A stretch of 64,000 nt of DNA from Apoderus coryli (lineage: Eukaryota; Arthropoda; Insecta; Coleoptera; Attelabidae), in NCBI GenBank assembly GCA_911728435.2, contig OU452208.1, forward strand, positions 2,914,001 to 2,978,000, read 5' to 3'. The notes beneath the pieces are model-generated. The model saw nothing but the letters and a program-made list of their open reading frames with translations. It ran no database searches and was not told the DNA's origin. This document shows, piece after piece, positions 44,890 to 56,029 of this stretch. Position numbers and translations under genes: made by a program. Every line of letters starts with the position of its first letter. Position 1 is the stretch's first letter.

Positions 44890-46593
44890 CAAATGATATC
44901 ACATTTGGAAATATAACTGAGGCAGAGATAGTTATGGCTGCTCGCAAATTAAAGAACAGGTTTACTTCCGGACCTGACGGGATTCCCTCATTCTTGGTCA
45001 AAGATACAATTTCAGTAATGTGCGTTCCTCTGTGTATAATTTATAACTTAATTTCAAGACGTAATACTTTTCCTATGGTCTGGAAGAATGCTAAGGTGTG
45101 TCCTGTTTTCAAGAGCGGAGATCGTGCGGATATAACCAATTATAGGCCTATATCAATTCTGTCTAATTTTTCTAAATTACTTGAAATAGTCCTTTACAAT
45201 CGTATTTATCCAATTGTTCCACATGGGCTGGTCCAGTATCAGCATGGTTTCATTGCACAAAAGTCCACACTTACAAATTTGTCAATTTTTTCACAATACG
45301 TGTCTGGGACGTTGGATAACCGCGGTCAGGTTGACGTTGTATACACCGATTTTTGCAAGGCGTTTGATAGAATTGATCATACAATCCTTATACAAAAGCT
45401 TCCGCATTTTGGCTTTAGCGCTGATGCCGTCTGTCTTCTGCAACCTTATATTACTGATAGAGTTCAGTTTGTATCATACAATGGATATACATCGACATAT
45501 TATACAGCTCTATCTGGAGTACCTCAGGGTTCAAATATGGGACCTCTATTATTTTTATTATTTATTAATGATTTGTGAGAATTATTGAATTGTAGTAAAC
45601 TGATTTATGCAGATGACTTAAAGATTTTTACAACGATAAGTACGCCTCAGGATTGTATTTCGCTACAGGGCAGTCTTCAATTGGTGAATGCTTGGTGTGA
45701 ACAAAACAGACTTTCCCTCAATCCTAAGAAATGTAATGTTGTTTCTTATACCCGCAAAACGTCCCCGACCATCTTTTATTATAATGTAAATGGAGTAATT
45801 CTTAATCGAAAGGAGTCTATTAAAGATCTTGGAGTTACTTTTGACATGCATTTCACTTTCAAGGAACATATTACAGATATGGTGGCTGGTGCGACCAAAG
45901 CTTATGGCTTTATTGTTAGAAACAGCAAATATTTCGAGAGTGTCGTTACTTTGAATACTCTATATTTTACATATGTAAGATCCAAGCTTGAGTATTGCTC
46001 TTTGGTCTGGTACCCCTGCTATGACTGTGATATTCAAATGATTGAGAAAGTTCAGCGTAAATTTTTAAAATGTTTGTGCTTTAAGATTGATGGAACTTAC
46101 CCGGATCGCGGAATATCTTACAAATATCTTATTGACCGATTTCAATTCCAAAGTTTAAGGAGAAATTTGTTTAGTATAAGCTTCTTATATAAGATATTCA
46201 ATAGTGATGTAGTGTGCCCTGAGCTACTGGAAAAGGTATCTCTGTTAGTTCCGCGTATCAATGCTAGAGGTTCTATTGCATTTTATAATGAGCGAGCCAG
46301 AACAAATGTTATATTAAAATCTCCCACTTATACTATGTGCCGGCAATTTAATTTGGTTAATGATCAGTGTGATATATTTTTTGATTCTCTGAATGAAATA
46401 TTGTCTTCCGCGGAATCAATACTAAAGGAACTTGATGTTCATTAATACTTGTGTACTTTGGTTGATTTTCGTTGTTTATTGATGTACCTACTGTTATTTA
46501 ATATAGTTAAGCTTTAGTTATAGTTGGTTTTTGTATACATTGCTCTATAAATGGAACTTGTTCTGTTGAGTAATAAAGCTATTATTATTATTA
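44890..46593 (+). mobile_element. Jockey-like element inserted in the opposite strand
   Basis: A 5'-truncated plus-strand non-LTR copy ending in an ATTATTATTATTA tail (46581-46593) after 3' untranslated sequence. It holds a nearly unbroken RT ORF (next entry) and is much less decayed than the element it interrupts, so it is the later insertion. Confidence 0.8.
44898..46445 (+). pseudogene. Jockey-like RT with a single in-frame TGA
   Basis: Reads from about 44898 (ITEAEIVMAARKLKNRF), through SGPDGIPSFLVKD, NYRPISILSNFSKLLE, YQHGFIAQKSTLTNL, motif A YTDFCKAFDRIDHT and motif B SGVPQGSNMGPLLFLLF to INDL, where a TGA sits at 45576-45578. It continues in the same frame with LIYADDLKIF, DLGVTFDMHFTF, LEYCSLVWYP and a C-terminal region to 46445. 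All RT motifs are present, with one Ser-to-Cys in motif A. The TGA is the only break in about 515 codons, so this is a young copy or a stop that is read through. Confidence 0.88.
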
Positions 46594-46599
46594 GTAAAC

Positions 46600-47460
46600 G
46601 TTAGAAATCTACTATCAATGCTTATATTTTGATCATCGATAAAGTCCCAATTAATATTCTCAATTCGATTGTACAAGTTAAAAAGTCCGTATTGAGTTAT
46701 AGGTCTGTAACTAATTTTTGCAACAGGCTCCGTCGGGTACGTGCGCCCCACAAAGGTGAAAGAAATGCCATTGTGATCGGACAGATGATGTAAATTAAAA
46801 GGTTTGAATGTGGTGGTGTTAACATTTATATTTGTGAATACATTATCCAGACACGCACTACCTCGAGTTGGAAAAGACACAGAGCCATGCAAGCCATAAT
46901 CCCGAAAAAAATCACACAGGTCGGCCGCTCTTGGATCAGCCGTTTCAAAATGGACATTAAAGTCTCCCCTGACAATGACACTCTGGGATAAATTTATACT
47001 CTCCAGTATCTTAGCCATAATCTCAAAAAACCGACAGAGATCTCCATTTGGCGATCTATAAATAGTGACAATGTGGGTAGAAAAGGTTTTTAGGAACCTC
47101 ACAGTTCACCTCTTCCGAATTTCCGGAGATATTCAGAACTCTGTACTCAATATTGTTTTTTAGGTATATTCCTACACCTCCATGATACTTTACAGTTCTA
47201 CAGAAACCCGCGACAGCCCTGTAATCCCCACAACCTGTAATAGAAAATTCATTTACATTCAACCAGTGCTCATTTATATACAAGCAATCAAATAGGTGTT
47301 CTTTGAGAACCATTTCAAAATCCAAAATTTTATTTCTTATACACTGAACGTTCGCATGAAGCACTGAAAAAGTCACGAAACCTGAGCTCCGTCTCAATGA
47401 GGTATAGTTCACAGATCGAGTATTGGTGCGTACAGTCATTACATTATTATTACATGACAT
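46600..47460 (-). pseudogene. Endonuclease half of the split non-LTR element
   Basis: APE-type endonuclease. 47056-47460 reads SVLHANVQCIRNKILDFEM, NEHWLN (active-site Glu) and YHGGVGIYLKN. A frameshift near 47090 leads to 46545-47102 with IVTIYRSPNGD, VIVRGDFNVHFE (catalytic block) and HHLSDHNGIS (SDH motif). Key residues are visible; the frame is broken once. Confidence 0.85.
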
Positions 47461-47950
47461 TACATATTATATACTTTTGCAGCATTTACAATTGGGTTAT
47501 TTAAGCCTATATTCGATCTCGGATATATCTGATATATCTTATTCTGCGATCTTGTTTCATATCCATGCACCTCATGAGAAAATCAAATGTGTGTGTTACA
47601 TTTTTGTTCTTTGTGAATTACTTTATACATTAATTTACACTGTTCTAACTCTAGTAATCCATCGAGTTTCCAGACACCCAACCCCCCGTATAGAGCTGTT
47701 GTATGTGTTCGTCTGTCGTAACTATAGAGTATTTTTAAAATCTTGTTTTGTAACGTTTGCATTGCATTAAAAACAGTATTACCACACATACCCCATACAG
47801 GAAATAGGTATCTGAAGTGGCTCAAAAAGTAGGCATTATAAATGTTATCCTTACTTTTCTTATCTGAAGTGGCTCAAAAAGTAGGCATTATAAATGTTAT
47901 CCTTACTTTTATTTGTTAAATAATTTCTACATCTGAATATTGTTGGGATC
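47430..47950 (-). pseudogene. RT C-terminal fragment of element A
   Basis: The ORF 47583-47825 reads SHFRYLFPVWGMCGNTVFN, LQNKILKILYSY and a LELEQCKLMYKV end, a standard C-terminal RT block. It is probably the 3' continuation of the RT at 50900-51510, separated from it by element B. A 52-bp tandem duplication lies at 47809-47910. Confidence 0.65.
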
Positions 47951-50895
47951 ATCGACAGAACCCATTTATTTATTTATTTATTCACGGACAAAGTCCATTT
48001 ATACAACATACAATATAATATAACAAATATAATTCCATGCAATACTACACAAATTCAACAATTTTACAAAACCTAAGAGACTTTAAATTACACAATAAGT
48101 AGACAATTTAAACATAATTCAAGTTATACTAAAGCTATTCGCAAGACCCACGCCAGGAATAAAAGGAAAACCATGATCGTCAACACAACAGGCATCGATC
48201 GACTTACGCAAAACTGCCGTCACGACGCTCACATTTCAAACGGCGAATAAATTCACCTATAGGCGCAAAGAAATCAACGCTTAAGCAAGAATTCGCCATC
48301 CTGGTCACTCTAGGGACAAAATTATTTCCCCCGTAATTTGTACGGTGAAATTCCTCATGGAAAAGGTGAGAGTATCTATTGTTCCTAGACGGTACATGAA
48401 AATGAATATTGGACAACAAATAAGAAGACGATACCATATTGTTCAAAAGCTTATAAAGTATTAGTAGATCTCTGACGACCCTGCGATCACTCAATGTCGT
48501 AAGCCCCAGCTCGCTCATCATTATTCCGTAATCGAACACAAAATCGATGGGACGCGGACGACCAAGCTCAAAGTGAACATACCTAAGGAAACGCCGCTGA
48601 ACGCTCACAACTCGGGCAGAATGGCAACCGTATGACGGGGTCCAAACCGCCGAGGCATACTCCAAATGTGGTCTGACGAGCGTCGTGAACAAAATTCTAA
48701 TAGTATTCACATTACTGAAATCAACCGAGCAACGCTTTATGAAGCCCAACACCTTCAGAGACCTGGAAGTCGAGTGCCTGATGTGATCCACAAAGCTCAA
48801 GGAAGTGTCCAGGTAAACTACCAGATCCTTGACCGAAGATTTGTATTTTAGGACTAAATGGTCGACAAAATATTCATACAAAAAAGGTCTCCAGGTTCGG
48901 TTGAAATTTACGCAAAAGCACTTAGAAACATTTAAAGTCATACCATGCAACTCACACCAATGCACAAATCTCACAACATCCTCCTGTAGAAGATAACAAT
49001 CTGTGGGACCTCCGACACGCCGGTAACACTTCAGGTCGTCGGCGAAGAGCCTGAATTCACTGTGAATGAAACACTGCTTGATATCATTTATAAATATGTT
49101 AAATAACAATGGCCCGAGGTGAGAACCCTGGGGAACACCAGCAGAAATCGAAATAGGGTCAGAAAGGAAATCACTGAAACGGACAATCTGAGTTCTGCCA
49201 GTCAGGTAGCTCTCCAACCATCTCAACAAAGGTGCCGACATGCCAATACACTCCAGCTTGTGAATAAGGAGCCTTGGAAAAATCGGTGTAGATTGCATGA
49301 ACCTGGTAACCGCCCTCCAAGGCCCGTGACAAATAATGTGTGTATTCCAGAAGATTAAGCTCAGTAGACCGACCGGACTGGAAACCGAACTGTTCATCAA
49401 TTATAATCGGCTTAAATATAATTGTTCTTGTTATTAAACTCTCGAATAGCTTAGGAATGGAGTTGAGAATACAAACCGGACGGTAATTTGATACGTCACC
49501 TCTGTTACCAGATTTGAAAATAGGGGTGATAAAACTCGACTTCCATGCAACCGGAAAGTGGCCCGAACGAAGAGATAAGTTGAAAATAATTTGAAGGGGT
49601 ATAGCTAGAGAGAAACGACACTTATTGAGGAACAATGGAGGAATCCCATCCGGACCCGCGGACTTCCTTATATTTATTTTACTGAGCACATCGAAAACCT
49701 CTGAGACGCAGACACTGTACTTAGAAACACTCACAAACTCCTCATCAAGGCCACCGGCGATCAAATCCACATCGCTATAAACCGACTGGAAATATGCCGC
49801 AAACAGATCAGCACCCGCCTGACCCCCGTCAACGGAATCATCTCCCCAAGACATACGTGAAGGAAACTCGGCAGACCCTCTCTTTGAATTTATGAATCTC
49901 CAGAAAGCCCCAATATTTGCAGGTATTTCATCCTCAATAGAGGATGTATAAGATCTATAACACTCACCAATCAGGCGCTTACATTCACTTCTGAGTTCAC
50001 AAAATACCGTATAATCGGTATGCGATCTGGACGACTTGTATATCTTATGAGCCCGCTTTTTAGAAAATATTAGCTCTTTCAAATCTTGAGAGAACCATCT
50101 CGGAAATCGATTTGAAGAGCATCTTTTCCTAGGAACAAAAATATCGAATACGTTGTGCAAGGTCTCATAAAAAGCATTCACCACATCATCTGTCGATTTA
50201 TGAGCAAAAAGTAATTCCCACTGTATAAAACTAGATGGGTATTTAATAGATTCATGTCCGCAGATTTAAAATCGTAGTAAAATCTATCCACTTGGGGAGA
50301 AGAAGAGTCCGACCGACGATCCGCAACGGTTACAAGGAAAGATAGTGGCGGGTGGTAACCATCCGGCTCTATGATAATGTCACATGCAGCACTAACACAC
50401 ATATTCGGATTATGACTCAAAACCAAGTCCAGAATACGACCTCTGCGACCAGGCTGCCCATTAGATTGAAACAAGTTATGAAATTCGCAAATTTCAGACA
50501 TCATCGAAAATAGTCGAATCACCAGGGTAAAGGGACTCGTCTGGTATCAGGAAAGAACTAAAACGATCGTCCACCCAGTCACCCCTCGGAAGATTGAAAT
50601 CACCCATCAAATACATTTCCGCATCAGGAAACGCGTAGGAAACTGACTCAACGCTGTCAATGAACGTGATATAACTGTCCTCAGAAGACCTGGGTGGCAA
50701 ATAAACAGCGCCAAAAACTTTAAAACTGCCCATACAGGGTAATAGAACAAAGACTTGTTCAATGCTACCGGAATACTCAATTACAGAGCTAGGCAGGGTC
50801 CTGCGAACCGCCACAAGTACACCTCCAACACGAGAACGTGAACTGGTAATGGGGCCTCTGTCCGCTCTGTACACCGCATAACCATCCAATTCCCA
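47951..50895 (-). mobile_element. Element B: Jockey-like non-LTR retrotransposon, near full length
   Basis: A minus-strand element with endonuclease, RT and a 3' untranslated end with an ATTTATTTATTTATTT-type tail (47964-47983). It is inserted in element A. The 5' end at about 50895 starts inside the endonuclease, so it is slightly truncated. Confidence 0.8.
48204..50889 (-). pseudogene. Element B endonuclease-RT ORF with at least three frameshifts
   Basis: From the right: endonuclease with GGVLVAVRRTLP and YLMGDFNLPRGDW (50494-50889), continuing after a shift with HNLFQSNGQPGRRGRILDL and DGYHPPLS (50178-50522). After another shift comes a linker and the RT start, with FPRWFSQDLKELIFSKKRA, AGPDGIPPLFL and NYRPVCILNSIPKLFE (49171-50184). 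The frame shifts again inside motif A (IYTDFSKA). In 48204-49400: motif B SAGVPQGSHLGPLLFNIF, catalytic FRLFADDLKCYR, thumb DLVVYLDTSLSF and a C-terminal region to the stop at 48204. All catalytic motifs can be read, but across four frames. Confidence 0.88.
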
Positions 50896-50899
50896 TCGA

Positions 50900-51510
50900 G
50901 CAATATTATTTGCATGTACAAGCCCAAATATTTTATTACAGAAACTTTTTGGATATTTAAATCACTAATTTTTATGTTTATAGTGACAACCTTGTTTTTT
51001 TGTTTCAAAAGCATATCCTTAGTTGTCTCTATATTCATTTTGATCTTGTTAGAGAGTAGCCATTGCACGTAGACCCGGAGATCAGCATTGACTTCCTGTA
51101 TGAGCTCTCGCTCGTCCGAAGCGTCATACACCAGTACCGTGTCATCAGCAAATGTGAAATACCGAGCTCTGAGATTTGCTTTTTTTAAATTAAGAACATA
51201 GAGGGAGTAAAGCAGGGGACCAAGAACGGATCCCTGTGGTACGCCATAAGTAATTGTTAACCTACTACTGCACTCGCCACCATGTTTCACATATTGCTCC
51301 CTGTCGCAAAGATATGTTTTGATTAAATCATAAATGTTACCTCTAAATCCCATTGTTTGAAGCTTGTGCAGCAGTATGCCAAAATCAACAACGTCAAATG
51401 CCTTCCTCAGATCCACGAACACGGCCACCACTCTATATTTATTATCTAATGTCGCGGATATATAATTTACAAGATCTACCATTTTTTACAAACCCGTACT
51501 GGAACACTAA
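50900..51510 (-). pseudogene. RT core of element A, fused into element B
   Basis: The ORF 50781-51482 begins MVDLVNYISATLDN and holds motif A FVDLRKAFDVVDFG, motif B YGVPQGSVLGPLLYSLY, catalytic TFADDTVLVYD and the start of the thumb (VIKYLGLYMQ). At about 50900 the frame runs out of element A into element B in the wrong frame, so the last 40 codons of the ORF are not RT. Upstream of 51510 the RT is cut off by the 400-bp repeat. Confidence 0.8.
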
Positions 51511-51900
51511 AACATAAAACACTACAATAATGATAATAAAAAATATATCTACATATGCGTCTAAAAATATATTAACTTTTATATAAATCAAATTAGGTTT
51601 CTCTCTAAATACTTTTTTAAAATCTCTGAAAATGTGTTTTTTGTATGGCTTAATATCGTTTAATAATTTTAAAGCAATCATAATGTATGACAAAAGAATT
51701 ACAAGCGTTAAATATTACTAGCTATTCATAATATATAATCCTCGAATAGTTAGATAGTGATGCACAATATGTATGTGTATAGGTAGGTATATCAAGTTGA
51801 ATCGATTGTAATTCAAGTAAAAAGTACAGAAACTAATTAAGTTTATAGTCTACGTTTCGTTTTCTGTTTTTATTATAACCATTTTTTTAGTTGACTTTTT
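51510..51900. repeat. 400-bp dispersed repeat (copy 2)
   Basis: Same sequence as 37810-38213, same orientation, ending at AGTTGACTTTT. That end coincides with the outer limit of the large inverted repeat. Confidence 0.85.
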
Positions 51901-51961
51901 GTATTTTTTTACTTGAATCACAACAATCCGTTTTAACTTAATAAAATATTGAGTCACGAAG

Positions 51962-52774
51962 TTACCCTAGACTTTTTTTATTAAATAACCTCTTGTACAG
52001 AGCTCTCATTTTTTCTTTAGCGGGTCCTGAAGTTTTAATAGCATTATAGTTGACCATGCTAGAAATGAAACCTTCTACATGTTCATCGCTCAAATCTTCC
52101 AAATAGACTCCCACATTTCTTAAACAACTGTGGAAAGTGGTCTTGCATACATCAGATATAGGGCTACTCATGAACTCGACAGCACTGATAGTCACATGGG
52201 GGTGCCTTCTACAGAAGTTAGACCAGTCTATGCATGCACAAATAGCCATCATTATTCCTACCCTTGGATCAGTTTTTGATTGATCTTTGAAAAACAGATA
52301 TTTCGGTATAAAATGTGCCCCTGGTCCAGCTAAGCATAACATTCTATTATGTAATTCATTTCCTTCTATCTTAGGTACGAAAGCTCCCAGAGAAGGCGTT
52401 ATCATCTCATCATCCCCTAATTTGTCTCCTAATACAACATCTTCGTAATATATAATCATAATCGAAGCGTTCAGCCTAGCAAAAGTGAAATCTGTAATCA
52501 TGGGATCTCCGTTCATCCTTATTTCCACTCCAGCAAGTACGAAGAAATCTGCTTCTCCTACCTCATTCCTAATCCTGTCCTTAACTTTTTTACCATTTAC
52601 AAGGAATCCCTTAAGCATGTCTTTGTTATCAACATATCCCTTTTTGATCATATTCCTGACCTTTTTCCTATCCAGAAACCTGTAAACATTAACAGTTTCT
52701 GACCACAATATATTGCCGTCTATGTATGTCTTTTTAAGCAAATCCATTGCATCCATTCGAATTGTTGAAGACAT
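51962..52774 (-). CDS. Unknown 270-aa protein, viral nucleoprotein-like (left copy, intact)
   Basis: Intact ORF of 270 codons from the ATG at 52774 to 51962. A near-cognate TTG three codons upstream would extend it, but ATG is preferred. The protein is helical in character with no signal peptide or membrane segment. Visible blocks are GYVDNKDM, GKKVKDRI, PMITDFTFARLNAS, TPSLGAFVPKIEG, AGPGAHFIPK and CIDWSNFCR. The order of a basic helix, a TxxRxxA block, a Pro-rich turn with a Gly-rich segment and a C-terminal helical lobe loosely resembles phenuivirus/tenuivirus-type nucleoproteins (about 250 aa), which would make it an endogenous viral element. A host-lineage gene is the alternative. The AG acceptor-like TTCTGTTTTCAG just upstream hints at a 5' intron. 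Confidence 0.6.
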   Translation of the reverse strand: MSSTIRMDAMDLLKKTYIDGNILWSETVNVYRFLDRKKVRNMIKKGYVDNKDMLKGFLVNGKKVKDRIRNEVGEADFFVLAGVEIRMNGDPMITDFTFARLNASIMIIYYEDVVLGDKLGDDEMITPSLGAFVPKIEGNELHNRMLCLAGPGAHFIPKYLFFKDQSKTDPRVGIMMAICACIDWSNFCRRHPHVTISAVEFMSSPISDVCKTTFHSCLRNVGVYLEDLSDEHVEGFISSMVNYNAIKTSGPAKEKMRALYKRLFNKKSLG

Positions 52775-52897
52775 AATTTCCAATTATTATTAAACTTCAC
52801 AAATCTGAAAACAGAAATTCAACTTTCAAAAAACTTAACCAATCTTATAGCAAATGTTAATGATTAATCTTTCCGCGATCAGGTGGTTAAATTCCAA

Positions 52898-53685
52898 CTA
52901 GGGATACAACGATATATAGATATATTAAAAATATCGATATATTTTTTGAATATATCGATATATTTCTTTCGATATATCGAAACAAATATCGATATATACA
53001 ACACGATATATCGGTACATTATCAAAATAAATGTATCTGCTACAGCTGCTTTCTTTCGCTAGTTTTATTGATCCGGATTTATTAATCAGGATTTGTTGGA
53101 TTTCTGAAGGCTCGATAAGTTTACCTAAAAGAGGCAAGGGGATTACCTATCCGGATCGCGATAGGCGCTAAAGCGGGGATGAATCAGAAAATGCGTTTTT
53201 AGCGAAAGAACATGTGAATCCAAACGCGTTTGGATCCTGAAATCAGTAGCGAAAGAAAGCAGCTTACATACATAGGTTTAAAACTTAAAGGTCCTTGTTG
53301 TGTTGCCGTAGCAGTCGACGCACACAACAAAAAATCGAAATCGTCTAACAGGAAATAGATTATCAAAATTATTATTTCTAAGTTGTGTTCCAGAAAATTT
53401 TGAATTAATTGACCTAACCTAATGTAATTATTTCAACAAATATTCTTACGTTTGTTTGGAATGCATATGTATTTTCAGGCAAATAAATTTTAATGAATAC
53501 TATTTTATTTCATTATTTGTATCTTTAAAATTTGAAGTTTATTTACAACTACAATCCACTCTAAAATAAAAATATAACAAAAGTATCGATATACATAAAA
53601 TATCGATATTTTTCATTCGATATATAGTTTCGATATATCTTTTGATTCAATATATCGATATATTTATTTATTTTGGTATCCCTAG
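52898..53685. mobile_element. hAT-like MITE (copy 2, left arm)
   Basis: Begins CTAGGGATACAACG and ends GGTATCCCTAG, with many TATCGATATA units near both ends; non-coding. Short CTAGGGATAC ends suit hAT-type MITEs, but the 8-bp flanks (AATTCCAA and TAAAGACC) do not match, so no target duplication is seen. Confidence 0.75.
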
Positions 53686-53927
53686 TAAAGACCTAATCTA
53701 AGCTTGTAGTCATTGAGATATAAGGAGACGCTATAAGCATTATTTTACATTGTACAGAAACGGGTGCATTGGGTGGGGCGTAAGCGCGTACCAATATGGC
53801 GGATTCTCCAGAGCCGGACTAACTATTTTTGTTGACGTTTTTGTTTTTTAATTTGCAGCTTGGGTTTATACTTTATTTTGAAATGTTAAGCAGTGTACAA
53901 AATACTCAGTACTTTATAAATTATATA

Positions 53928-54464
53928 TTAATACCCCTTAAACAAAACAATTTTATTTAAATGTTGCCGTATGCTAAGTGACTTATCTACTTTATTTTTA
54001 CTTAAATAATACATCCTGGTATTAACGTATTTAGTCGCAATAGATTTGATCAGTAAATATCTATGGTTATCAAACACTGATTGATCAAAACCGTGCACAA
54101 CTAAATTAGGAAAAATATTACTATTTACAAATTCCTTTAAAACAAGGTTTATTATGAATTCTGCGAAGAACTTTTCATTAGTAGCTACTACACGTTTTTT
54201 TATAATCTTTTCGGATTGGAAGCAAACGTCTAAAACATCTTTTGAAGGAATTTGTAAAAACTTGTTTGCCTTCATTTTAATAAAATAATAAAGATGCAAA
54301 CCAGTTGTCACACTTATTAATGCATCTCGACATTCTCCGCAAATAATTTGCTTCTTTAAACTGAAAACAACAAATCCAGCAATATAAACAACAATGAATT
54401 TCGAAAATTCAGAAAATGGTCCAGGGAGATAATCATGATCTGGATAAATTATATTTGTGCACAT
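53928..54464 (-). pseudogene. P-element transposase C-terminal region (left arm)
   Basis: The 178-codon ORF corresponds to the C-terminal region of P/THAP9-type transposases: VYIAGFVVFSLKKQIICGE with a CxxC pair (CGEC), a helical middle, and the RQHLNKIVLFK ending usual for the family. It lacks the catalytic RNase H-like core. The first Met may be fortuitous, because the natural reading should come from upstream exons removed by the internal deletion. The right-arm ORF differs at only two residues. It could be a short regulatory product, or just a remnant. Confidence 0.8.
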
Positions 54465-54888
54465 TGTTTAGAGCAAAGCACACTGGTCCTCGTTGGAATC
54501 GAATTAATTCGAGACACATATTCTGTCCAGATATGTCTACGAGCAGGATCTTTAGGAAATCTAAAAACAAGAATATGTTTTTAACACACATTTAGGGGTC
54601 TTTTTTGCCAGAAATTTATGAAAAAGTAGAGAGTTTGAGAGTAGAAATCAAGTAAAAGAATTTGTAAAAAACAATAAACTACAATGCACGTGTCAATTGT
54701 TCAGTGCAGAAATAGAATGCTACCAGACTCCTGTAATAATGTGTTTTAATAAGTTGGCCTACAAATAAACCCTAAATACGTCCATGTACAATGTTTACAA
54801 TATTTGGTACATACCTATGAAATGTTATTCCTGATATTTTCTTGTCGATTTCACTTCTACTACTGCAACTACGCACAGCACAGGACAC
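54450..54888 (-). pseudogene. P-element THAP domain exons (left arm)
   Basis: Exon 1 (54815-54888) reads SCAVRSCSSRSEIDKKISGI then TFH, with the first Cys pair, and ends at a consensus donor GTATGT. Exon 2 begins at 54560 after TTTTTAG, keeps phase, and reads RFPKDPARRHIWTEYVSRIN then SVLCSKHC, where the THAP CxxH pair is expected. It reaches a stop near 54450 where the deletion joins it to the C-terminal region out of frame. The codon expected to be ATG is GTG. THAP domains of P transposases bind the element ends. Confidence 0.75.
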
Positions 54889-55046
54889 GATTATAGTATA
54901 CTGTCAAATAACCGTCCAAAAAACATGAAAAACTTAAGTAAACTTGTAAAATACTCGAAAATAACACTATCAACTTGAAAGAACGACAAATGGCAGAGGT
55001 CGAATCCAATATGGCGTACCTGCACCTGCTTTTGACCACGTTATAG

Positions 55047-55085
55047 CATAGAATAAGAAAGCTACGCTAGCTTTCGTATTCTATG
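55047..55085. repeat. 39-bp palindromic insert in the left P element
   Basis: CATAGAATAAGAAAGC ... GCTTTCGTATTCTATG, flanked by GTTATAG at 55040-55046 and 55086-55092. Homologous to 40004-40042. Confidence 0.7.
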
Positions 55086-55345
55086 GTTATAGCGTCTCCC
55101 TCCACCTCAATGCTTGTAGAATACATGTAAAAAACTATGGTCTGACCGCGCCGCTGCGCAGTCAGACGAATTTTGGGAGTTCAGATTATAATCGAAGTGT
55201 GGTGTTGCCAGGTTTAAAACACAAATATTATGATGAAACGGTTAAATATTTGGCGCTTAATTTTAGATGCTACTCTAGGTTATACACCTATTTGTTATAT
55301 TTATGTGATTTATATTTGTGTGAATTAGTTCGATAGGTGTCATTG

Positions 55346-55580
55346 CAGGAGGTTGGGGGTAAAATTCTTAGTATGGAAGGTAGCAGGCAGGAATGGGTTG
55401 TCCTAACAATGACTGCTATCGAACTAATAAAACAACTATCTGCCTACTACATCTCATCTCAAGCCGCCAGCTTTCTACACCCACCCTCCTTTACTAACTC
55501 TTCCTGAAAATTACTATTACACCCTTACAACACATCCCTGCCTGCTACCTAACCTTTCATACTCAGCAATGATTACCTAA
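55346..55580. other. Spacer of the giant inverted repeat
   Basis: 235 bp between the arms. It is itself a diverged inverted repeat (GGTAGCAGGCAGG near 55378 against CCTGCCTGCTACC near 55537) and contains a second, direct copy of the CCTAACAATGACNNCTATCG motif that begins the right arm. No ORF. Confidence 0.75.
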
Positions 55581-55840
55581 CAATGACACCTATCGAACTA
55601 ATTCACACAAATATAAATCACATAAATATAACAAATAGGTGTATAACCTAGAGTAGCATCTAAAATTAAGCGCCAAATATTTAACCGTTTCATCATAATA
55701 TTTGTGTTTTAAACCTGGCAACACCACACTTCTATTATAATCTGAACTCCCAAAATTCGTCTGACTGCGCAGCGGCGCGGTCAGACCATAGTTTTTTACA
55801 TGTATTCTACAAGCATTGAGGTGGAGGGAGACGCTATAAC

Positions 55841-55879
55841 CATAGAATACGAAAGCTAGCGTAGCTTTCTTATTCTATG
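55841..55879. repeat. 39-bp palindromic insert in the right P element
   Basis: Inverted counterpart of 55047-55085. Confidence 0.7.
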
Positions 55880-56029
55880 CTATAACGTGGTCAAAAGCAG
55901 GTGCAGGTACGCCATATTGGATTCGACCTCTGCCATTTGTCGTTCTTTCAAGTTGATAGTGTTATTTTCGAGTATTTTACAAGTTTACTTAAGTTTTTCA
56001 TGTTTTTTGGACGGTTATTTGACAGTATA

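Larger units (their letters stand above)
42945..47460 (-). mobile_element. Non-LTR retrotransposon split by a second element
   Basis: Minus-strand endonuclease (about 46600-47460) and RT (42945-44860) belong to one element, separated by the plus-strand element at 44890-46593. The reading leaves the endonuclease at SIDSRFLTFTN and resumes with a block near 44860 preceding the RT. Both halves contain frameshifts. Confidence 0.7.
53711..55112 (-). mobile_element. P element, internally deleted (left arm)
   Basis: A 1402-bp element with ends CATTGAGATATAAGGAGACG and the complement of CATTGAGGTGGAGGGAGACG, and an 8-bp duplication CTTGTAGT (53703-53710) against CTTGTAGA (55113-55120). It encodes a THAP N-terminus and a P-transposase C-terminus with the catalytic middle missing. 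Its right-arm twin is exactly the same length. Confidence 0.88.
51889..55345. repeat. Left arm of a giant inverted repeat
   Basis: From the outer end: unknown-gene copy L, hAT-like MITE copy 2, P element copy L, then unique sequence up to CATTG at 55345. The same order recurs inverted at 55581-63993 once the copia element is removed. Similarity is very high in the P element and the inner 230 bp, and patchier further out. Confidence 0.9.
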
